Origin: Pseudoxanthomonas sp. J31
GTDB lineage: Bacteria > Pseudomonadota > Gammaproteobacteria > Xanthomonadales > Xanthomonadaceae
Length of the DNA stretch: 64,000 bases
Direction: 5' to 3'
Assembly: GCF_000510725.1 (NCBI RefSeq)
Contig: NZ_AZNZ01000001.1
Span: 434,001-498,000, forward strand
Shown in pieces: positions 59,254 to 64,000 of this stretch. Positions within the stretch are counted from its first letter, which is position 1. Each line of letters starts with the position of its first letter. A program made the position numbers and the translations under genes. A model generated the notes under the pieces. The model did no database searches. It saw nothing but the letters and a program-made list of their open reading frames with translations, and was not told the DNA's origin.

Positions 59254-59979
59254 TCAGCCGCGGATCAGGCGCTCGCCGGCCTGGGCCATCTCGTCGGCGT
59301 TGCGGAACAGCCGCATCTGCATCTCGAAGGTGCGGCCCAGTTGCATGGTCTGGATCATTTCCTCCACCGCCGAGACGTTGCTGCTCTCGAGGTGGCCGGC
59401 GGCCACGCGCACGCGCTCGTCGGGGCCGTACTCGATCCCGCTGCGGGTGCCGAGCAGGCCGTCGGGGCGCTTCACCAGGTCGGCCGGCTCGGGCAGGGCC
59501 AGGGCCAGGCGGCCGACTTCCTGCAGCTCGCCGCCGTCCTGTGGGCGCACCGAGATGCGACCGTCGGCGCCGATGTCGATCGACTGGTGCGGCGGCAGGA
59601 ACAGCGGACCGCCTTCGCCCATCACCGGGCGGCCGTCGAGGGTCAGCGCGCCCTGGTCGTCGAGCTCGAAGTGGCCGGCGCGGGAGTAGGCAAGGCCGTC
59701 GCCGGCCTGGACCACGAAGTAGCCGTCGCCCTGGATGGCCACGTCCAGCGTGCGCCCGGTCTCGTTGAGGCGGCCGCGCGCCTGGTCGACGAAGGTGCTG
59801 GTCAGGCTTGCCTGGCGGCGCGAGTCGTAGCCGTAGCCGGAGACTTCCAGGTGCTCGGCCACCGCCATGTCGGCGCGAAAGCCTGTGGTCTGCGCGTTCG
59901 CCAGGTTGTTCGCGCGCACCGCCAGCGCGCGCCGGGTGTAGTCGGCGCCGCTGACGGCGGTGTAGAGGAAGCTGTCCAT
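59254..59979 (-). CDS. flgF: Proximal rod protein FlgF
   Basis: A 241-residue axial protein: FLYTAVSGADYTRRALAVRA, NNLANAQTTGFRADMAVAEH and C-terminal ESSNVSAVEEMIQTMQLGRT. It follows flgE by 4 nt. Confidence 0.95.
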   Translation of the reverse strand: MDSFLYTAVSGADYTRRALAVRANNLANAQTTGFRADMAVAEHLEVSGYGYDSRRQASLTSTFVDQARGRLNETGRTLDVAIQGDGYFVVQAGDGLAYSRAGHFELDDQGALTLDGRPVMGEGGPLFLPPHQSIDIGADGRISVRPQDGGELQEVGRLALALPEPADLVKRPDGLLGTRSGIEYGPDERVRVAAGHLESSNVSAVEEMIQTMQLGRTFEMQMRLFRNADEMAQAGERLIRG

Positions 59980-59983
59980 CCGC

Positions 59984-61171
59984 TTACAGCGCCTGCATCA
60001 GGGTGCGCACCATCTCGCTCTCGGTGGTCAGCACCTTGGAGTTGGCCTGGTAGCCCTGCTGGGCGTTCATCAGGTTGACCAGCTCGGCGGCCATGTCCAC
60101 GTTCGAGGCTTCCAGCGAGGCCACTTCCAGCGAGCCGATCACGCCGGAACCGGCCTCGCCGTAGATCGGCTCGCCGGTGGTCGCGTTCGGCTGCCAGGAG
60201 GTGCCGTCCACCGCGGTCAGGCCGGATTCGCTGGGGAACACGGCCAGCGCCAGGCGGCCCACTTCCTGGCGGCTGCCGTTGCTGTACTGCACCTGGATGC
60301 TGCCGTCCTCGGCCAGGGTGGTGTCGACCACGGTCCCCGGCGCGTTGCCGTTGGCGCGGTTGGTGGTGGTGTTGAAGTCGCCGCCGAAGAAGGTGGTGGT
60401 GGCGTAGTTGATCGCCACCTGCAGCGGCTCGGCGCCATCGGGGGTGCCCAGGCCGATGCTGACCGGCGCCGCCGGCGCGGCCAGCTGGCCGGTGGTCCCG
60501 AACTGCAGGCTGGAGGTCACCGGGCCGGTGCCATCGTCCACCAGGGTGCCGTCCACCGCGTAGTACACGGTGACCTCGTTGCCGGCGCCGCGCACGAAGT
60601 ACTGGCTCAGGGTGTGCTGGCGGCCCAGCGAGTCGTACAGGCTGGAAACCTGCACGCCGTTGTAGGTGGTGGCGTCGGCCATGTCGAACGCGCCGGCCGG
60701 CGGCTGCCAGTCGGCGGACATGTTGCCGGCGTAGTTCAGGGTGGTGCTGGCGGCGGCCGGCATCGCCTCGGTGGGCACGCTCAGGTCGCCGAGCACGCCG
60801 CCGGAGGCGGTGCCGTAGCCCTGCACGCGGCGGCCGATGGAGTCGACCACGAAGCCGTCCTTGTCCACGCTGAACTGGCCCAGGCGCGAGTACACCATCG
60901 CGCCGCTGCTGTCGCGGGCGACGAAGAAGCCGCGGCCCTGGATCGCCGCATCCAGGCTGCGGCCGGTGGCGAGCACGTTGCCGCCAAGGCTCATCGACTG
61001 CGTGGTCGAACCGATGTACACGCCGCCGGCCTTGCCCTGCGAATAGGCCGAGGCGAAGTTGGCGCGGCCGGACTTGAAGCCGTAGCTGCCGCTGTTGGCG
61101 ATGTTGTTGCTGATCTGGTCGAGCTGGCCGGTGACTGCGTTGAGGCCGCTGAGTGCGATGTTGAATGCCAT
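59984..61171 (-). CDS. flgE: Flagellar hook protein FlgE
   Basis: A 395-residue hook subunit: FNIALSGLNAVTGQLDQISN, NIANSGSYGFKSGRANFASA, and C-terminal ASNVDMAAELVNLMNAQQGY. The central D1/D2 region includes LYDSLGRQHTLSQYFVRGAG. It follows flgD by 6 nt. Confidence 0.96.
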   Translation of the reverse strand: MAFNIALSGLNAVTGQLDQISNNIANSGSYGFKSGRANFASAYSQGKAGGVYIGSTTQSMSLGGNVLATGRSLDAAIQGRGFFVARDSSGAMVYSRLGQFSVDKDGFVVDSIGRRVQGYGTASGGVLGDLSVPTEAMPAAASTTLNYAGNMSADWQPPAGAFDMADATTYNGVQVSSLYDSLGRQHTLSQYFVRGAGNEVTVYYAVDGTLVDDGTGPVTSSLQFGTTGQLAAPAAPVSIGLGTPDGAEPLQVAINYATTTFFGGDFNTTTNRANGNAPGTVVDTTLAEDGSIQVQYSNGSRQEVGRLALAVFPSESGLTAVDGTSWQPNATTGEPIYGEAGSGVIGSLEVASLEASNVDMAAELVNLMNAQQGYQANSKVLTTESEMVRTLMQAL

Positions 61172-61177
61172 GGACCG

Positions 61178-61864
61178 TCAGGCTCCTTGCTGCGAGGGGG
61201 TCCGGGTGCCGCCGCTGCGGCCCAGGAATCGGGAGATGTCGCCGGTGCCGACCTCGCCGACGCCGGCGACGTCGAGCACCACCTGGCCCTGCGCGTCCAG
61301 GCGCACGCCAAGCAGGCGGCCCTGGAGCTCGGCGCGCGGCGCCTCGCCGGTGCCGGCCTCGATCCGCAGCGCGTAGCGTCCGGCGGGCAGGCCGAGCTTG
61401 CGCGGGTCGATGCTGAACTGCACGGTGCCGGCGTCGTGCGCGCCCAGCTCGATGCGGCGGGTGCTGCCGTCGGCGCCGGTCAGCAGCACGGCCACCTCGG
61501 CGGCGGGCGCATCCAGCACGAATGCGCCCTGGACCGGGTCGGCGCCGAGGCTGACGCCGGCGGCGGCGACCATGATGTCGCTGCCGACCTGGGCGCCCAG
61601 GTTCACCACCAGCATGCTTTCCTGCAGTGCCGCGGAGCTGCTGGTCAGGCTGGACAGGGTCTGCATCGTCTCGACCTGGCTCATCGAGGCGAACTGGTTG
61701 ACGAAGTCCTTGCTCTCCATCGGCGAGAGCGGGTCCTGGTTGCGGATCTGCGCCACCAGCAGGGTCATGAACAGGTCGGAGACGCTGCGGCCGTTCGCGG
61801 CCACGGCCCCGTCGGACCTGCCGGCGCCGGCGCCGGCCAGCAACGCGTTGTCGACCGCGGTCAT
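61178..61864 (-). CDS. flgD: Hook-capping protein FlgD
   Basis: A 228-residue protein: the cap helix LFMTLLVAQIRNQDPLSPME and KDFVNQFASMSQVETMQTLS, then the FLgD Ig/tudor-like beta domain. It overlaps flgC by 4 nt. Confidence 0.94.
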   Translation of the reverse strand: MTAVDNALLAGAGAGRSDGAVAANGRSVSDLFMTLLVAQIRNQDPLSPMESKDFVNQFASMSQVETMQTLSSLTSSSAALQESMLVVNLGAQVGSDIMVAAAGVSLGADPVQGAFVLDAPAAEVAVLLTGADGSTRRIELGAHDAGTVQFSIDPRKLGLPAGRYALRIEAGTGEAPRAELQGRLLGVRLDAQGQVVLDVAGVGEVGTGDISRFLGRSGGTRTPSQQGA

Positions 61865-62262
61865 GCGCCTTCTCCCAGCTTCAGCACCGCCTGCTGCATC
61901 CCGTTCAGGCGCGCCAGCACCTCGACGTTGGTGGAATAGGCGCGGGAGGCGGCGAGCATGTCGGCCATCTCCTCCACCGGGTTGACGTTGGAATAGAAGA
62001 CCATGCCGTTCTCGTCGGCCAGGGGGTTGCCGGGCTCGTGGCGCGATTCCAGCGGGTCCTGGCTGGTGATCACGTCCAGCACCTGCACGCGCGCGCCGAG
62101 GCCGTTGAACACCGAGGCGAACACCGGCTTGCGCGCCAGGTAGGCGCCGTCGGCGGTGCCGGCGGTGTTGGCGTTGGCCAGGTTGCTGGCGATGGTGTTC
62201 ATGCGCACGGTCTGGGCGGCCATGGCCGAACCGGCGATTTCCACGCTCTGCTTGAGGCTCAT
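61861..62262 (-). CDS. flgC: Proximal rod protein FlgC
   Basis: A 133-residue rod protein: VEIAGSAMAAQTVRMNTIAS, NLANANTAG and C-terminal YSNVNPVEEMADMLAASRAY. The ATG at 62262 begins the conserved N-terminal helix. It follows flgB by 5 nt. Confidence 0.95.
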   Translation of the reverse strand: MSLKQSVEIAGSAMAAQTVRMNTIASNLANANTAGTADGAYLARKPVFASVFNGLGARVQVLDVITSQDPLESRHEPGNPLADENGMVFYSNVNPVEEMADMLAASRAYSTNVEVLARLNGMQQAVLKLGEGA

Positions 62263-62267
62263 CGTGC

Positions 62268-62636
62268 TTATCCGTTGCCCTGGATGGCCGCGGCCAGGCC
62301 CTTGAGCTTCATGTTCAGGAAGGTCAGGCTGGTCTGGAAATCGAGGGCGTTCTGCGCGAATTCGGCCTGTTCGACGCCGAGCTCGACGGTGTTGCCGTCC
62401 TGCGAGGGGCGGCTGGGAACGCGGTAGAGCACCGCGTCGGATTCGAACGGCTGCAGCAGCGGCTCGGCCAGGCCGAGCGCGGCCTCGTCCAGGCGCGCGC
62501 GGAAGTCGAGGTCGCGTGCCTGGTAGCCGGGGGTGTTCTCGTTGGCCAGGTTGGAGGCCAGTACCTGGGCGCGTTCGCCGCGCAGCTTCAGCGCGGCAGG
62601 GTGCAGGCCAAGCGCCTGTCCGAGGTTGATACCCAT
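62268..62636 (-). CDS. flgB: Proximal rod protein FlgB
   Basis: A 122-residue rod protein: LHPAALKLRGERAQVLASNL and ANENTPGYQARDLDFRARL, C-terminal ALDFQTSLTFLNMKLKGLA. First gene of the flgBCDEFGHIJKL operon; a promoter with the shared direct repeat lies upstream. Confidence 0.95.
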   Translation of the reverse strand: MGINLGQALGLHPAALKLRGERAQVLASNLANENTPGYQARDLDFRARLDEAALGLAEPLLQPFESDAVLYRVPSRPSQDGNTVELGVEQAEFAQNALDFQTSLTFLNMKLKGLAAAIQGNG

Positions 62637-62687
62637 GCTGTTCCGGTTCCTCTGGTGGTCGCGGCAGTGCCACGACCGGGCCGTCGC

Positions 62688-62733
62688 ATGGTAGGGAGGC
62701 CCCCCGGCCGCTGGCGGAATCTAAAAAGATCCT
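62688..62733 (-). promoter_or_regulatory. Flagellar promoter of flgB (and possibly flgA)
   Basis: On the minus strand AGGATC-N5-AGATTC (62733-62717, 11-bp period) is followed after 23 nt by TACCAT (62693-62688) as -10. Read on the plus strand the same bases give GGAATC-N5-AGATCC toward flgA, so one operator may serve both directions. Confidence 0.6.
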
Positions 62734-62772
62734 GAGCGAAGCCCGCGCGCCCGCGCGGCTAATCTGCGCGGC

Positions 62773-63501
62773 ATGTCCCAATCGCACCTCGCCTCCCTGC
62801 CCGTCCTCGCCTGCCTGCTGGTGGCATGTATGCCGCCGCAGGCACGCGCGCAGGACGCTTCGATGCCGCAGGCGCGGCTGGAACAGGTGGCGCGTGCCTG
62901 GGTGCAACGGCGGGTCCAGGCAATGGGCGTGCCCACCGCACGCATCGAGGTGCTGCTGTTGCCGGCGGCACGGCGCCCGCCCGATTGCGCGCGGCCGCTG
63001 CAGGTGGAGGTGGCCGAGGTGGCGGCGGACGAGCGCTTCGACCGCCTGCAGCTGCTGGTGCGCTGTCCTGGCGGCGGCGAGGTGCGTTTCGCGGCGCGCG
63101 CCGGCGCCTACGTGGACGCGGTGGTCGCGCGCGGGGAAGTGGAGGCCGGGCAGCCGCTGCGTGCCGAGGCGCTGGGAACCGGCGAGCAGGACCTGGCGGC
63201 GATCCCCGACCTGTTGCTGTCGCCGGACCAGGCCGCCGGCTACCGCGCCCGGCGCACGCTGCGCGCGGGCCAGCCGTTGCGGCGTTCGCTGCTGCAGGGC
63301 GGCAGCGCGGTCGCCCGTGGCCAGCCGCTGCGGATCGTGGCGACGGGGCAGGGCTTCCAGATCGCGATTGCAGGCACCGCGCTGGAGGATGGCGGGGTAG
63401 GCGACAGCGTGCGCATCCGCAACACCAGCACAGGCAAGACCACCCGTGCCCGGGTCCTGGCCCCCGGCGTGGTCGGCCTGGAGGCGGAGGCGGCGCCATA
63501 G
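62773..63501 (+). CDS. flgA: P-ring assembly chaperone FlgA
   Basis: A 242-residue periplasmic protein: signal peptide (about 1-26), then a SAF/ChapFlgA domain (about 118-240) with ARGEVEAGQPLRAEALGTGE, ARRTLRAGQPLRRSLLQGG and VGDSVRIRNTSTGKTTRARV. Divergent from flgB. Confidence 0.93.
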   Translation: MSQSHLASLPVLACLLVACMPPQARAQDASMPQARLEQVARAWVQRRVQAMGVPTARIEVLLLPAARRPPDCARPLQVEVAEVAADERFDRLQLLVRCPGGGEVRFAARAGAYVDAVVARGEVEAGQPLRAEALGTGEQDLAAIPDLLLSPDQAAGYRARRTLRAGQPLRRSLLQGGSAVARGQPLRIVATGQGFQIAIAGTALEDGGVGDSVRIRNTSTGKTTRARVLAPGVVGLEAEAAP

Positions 63502-63542
63502 CGCGGCGCCGGACGGCGCGGTCAGGCGTGGCGATGGAAACA

Positions 63543-63568
63543 AAAAGCCCCGCGGATGCGGGGCTTTT
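63543..63568. terminator. Bidirectional terminator after flgA and tRNA
   Basis: An 11-bp perfect stem AAAAGCCCCGC/GCGGGGCTTTT with a GGAT loop. T/A runs on both sides let it serve flgA (plus) and the tRNA gene (minus). Confidence 0.95.
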
Positions 63569-63581
63569 GCGTTGCAGGCAA

Positions 63582-63658
63582 TGGTGGCTACGGGTGGACT
63601 CGAACCACCGACCCCAGCATTATGAGTGCTGTGCTCTAACCGGCTGAGCTACGTAGCC
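63582..63658 (-). tRNA. tRNA-Met (anticodon CAT)
   Basis: A 77-nt cloverleaf on the minus strand with acceptor GGCTACG pairing with CGTAGCC, D-arm GCTCAGCCGGTTAGAGC, anticodon loop CTCATAA (CAT), T-arm GGTTCGAGTCC and an encoded CCA end. The acceptor pairs are regular, so this is elongator rather than initiator tRNA. Confidence 0.97.
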
Positions 63659-63719
63659 GAAACCGCGGACCAGGCCGCGCTTCCCGCGCACGCGCCTGCA
63701 GGGCGGCGGGGAATTGCGA

Positions 63720-63748
63720 ATTTTTCACGTTCCTGGCCGCGCTGTCAA
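63720..63748 (-). promoter_or_regulatory. Sigma-70 promoter of tRNA-Met
   Basis: Minus-strand TTGACA (63748-63743) and AAAAAT (63725-63720) with 17-bp spacing; the start would be near 63713, about 55 nt before the mature tRNA. Confidence 0.7.
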
Positions 63749-63815
63749 TCGCCGCTTGTCGCCCTGCCGGGGGCGTGGCATTGTCGGGGCAGTCGAATTT
63801 TCTGGAGTCCGCATC

Positions 63816-64000
63816 GTGATCGATCCGGACGGTTACAGGCCGAACGTCGGCATCGTGCTGATGCGCGACGATGGGCAGGTGTTCTGGGCGCGCCGGGTGC
63901 GCCGGGATGGCTGGCAGTTCCCGCAGGGCGGGATGCGCAGCGACGAAACCCCGGTCGAGGCCATGTACCGCGAGCTGTACGAGGAAACCGGCCTGTCCCC
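63816..64000 (+). CDS. rppH: RNA pyrophosphohydrolase RppH (partial, runs off right edge)
   Basis: The first 61 residues are visible: [26 protein letters not shown]-like QFPQGG and the Nudix box ending in [11 protein letters not shown] with its REL-EE core. This removes pyrophosphate from 5'-triphosphate mRNA. GTG start with a GGAG ribosome site at 63803-63806. Confidence 0.95.
   Translation, partial: MIDPDGYRPNVGIVLMRDDGQVFWARRVRRDGWQFPQGGMRSDETPVEAMYRELYEETGLS

Noticed and set aside
1-64000. CRISPR arrays, insertion sequences, integrases, attachment sites
   Set aside because: No regular repeat-spacer pattern, transposase or integrase motif was seen; the single tRNA gene has no flanking direct repeat or integrase next to it within the window.

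Overview
This is a high-GC window (by eye roughly 70% G+C) from a gammaproteobacterium, most plausibly of the Xanthomonadales/Lysobacterales. The inference rests on the protein families, the very GC-rich codon use, TANNNT-like -10 boxes and many ATGA/GTGA gene overlaps; no 16S gene is present to confirm it. Nearly all of the sequence is coding. There are no insertion sequences, CRISPR arrays or rRNA genes. One tRNA lies near the right edge.

Region 1 (1-18375) is a respiratory nitrite/NO island. It holds an AniA-like copper nitrite reductase (nirK) with a NirV-like protein and an SCO copper chaperone, a divergent OprC-type TonB copper receptor, a DUF2249 protein with a multi-TM protein, a porin, NnrS, a SirB2-type protein, two small proteins, a quinol NO reductase (norB), and a hemN-fnr pair. 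The FNR protein keeps its iron-sulfur cysteines. Eight FNR-type boxes (TTGAY-N4-RTCAA and close variants) sit in front of the transcription units. Most are placed so that a -41.5 activator position coincides with a TANNNT or NANNNT -10, so the island reads as one anaerobic/NO regulon. For hemN and nnrS the geometry predicts leaderless mRNAs. No nosZ or respiratory nitrate reductase is seen.

Region 2 (18727-29800) is nitrate assimilation: nasT-nasS (ANTAR antiterminator and nitrate sensor), then a 330-nt control region, then narK/nasA-type transporter, FNT channel, a GNAT acetyltransferase, nirB, nirD, nasA and cobA (siroheme). The control region contains tandem NtrC-type sites, a consensus sigma-54 promoter, a two-hairpin ANTAR leader that begins at the predicted transcription start, and an intrinsic terminator. 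It therefore appears to integrate nitrogen limitation and nitrate at one promoter.

Region 3 (29925-63501) is a complete flagellar locus of about 34 kb whose gene order matches lateral (Flag-2/Laf-type) systems rather than polar ones: fliEFGHIJ, then fliD-fliS-fliT-fliK-fliL-fliA-motA-motB, flgM-flgN, a separate glucosaminidase, flagellin, fliMNPQR-flhBA, and on the other strand flgBCDEFGHIJKL plus a gene in the lafW position. fliO, flhF/flhG, fleQ/lafK and chemotaxis genes are absent. An OmpR-type response regulator and histidine kinase sit inside the locus. Four flagellar control regions (fliE, fliM, flgM, flgB/flgA) share an 11-bp-period direct repeat of the type R-G-A-T-T-C/A-G-A-T-T-C, three of them at a fixed distance from a CACAAT/TACCAT -10. 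This suggests that the OmpR-type pair is the master regulator in place of LafK.

The right edge (63543-64000) holds a terminator, tRNA-Met(CAT) and the start of rppH.
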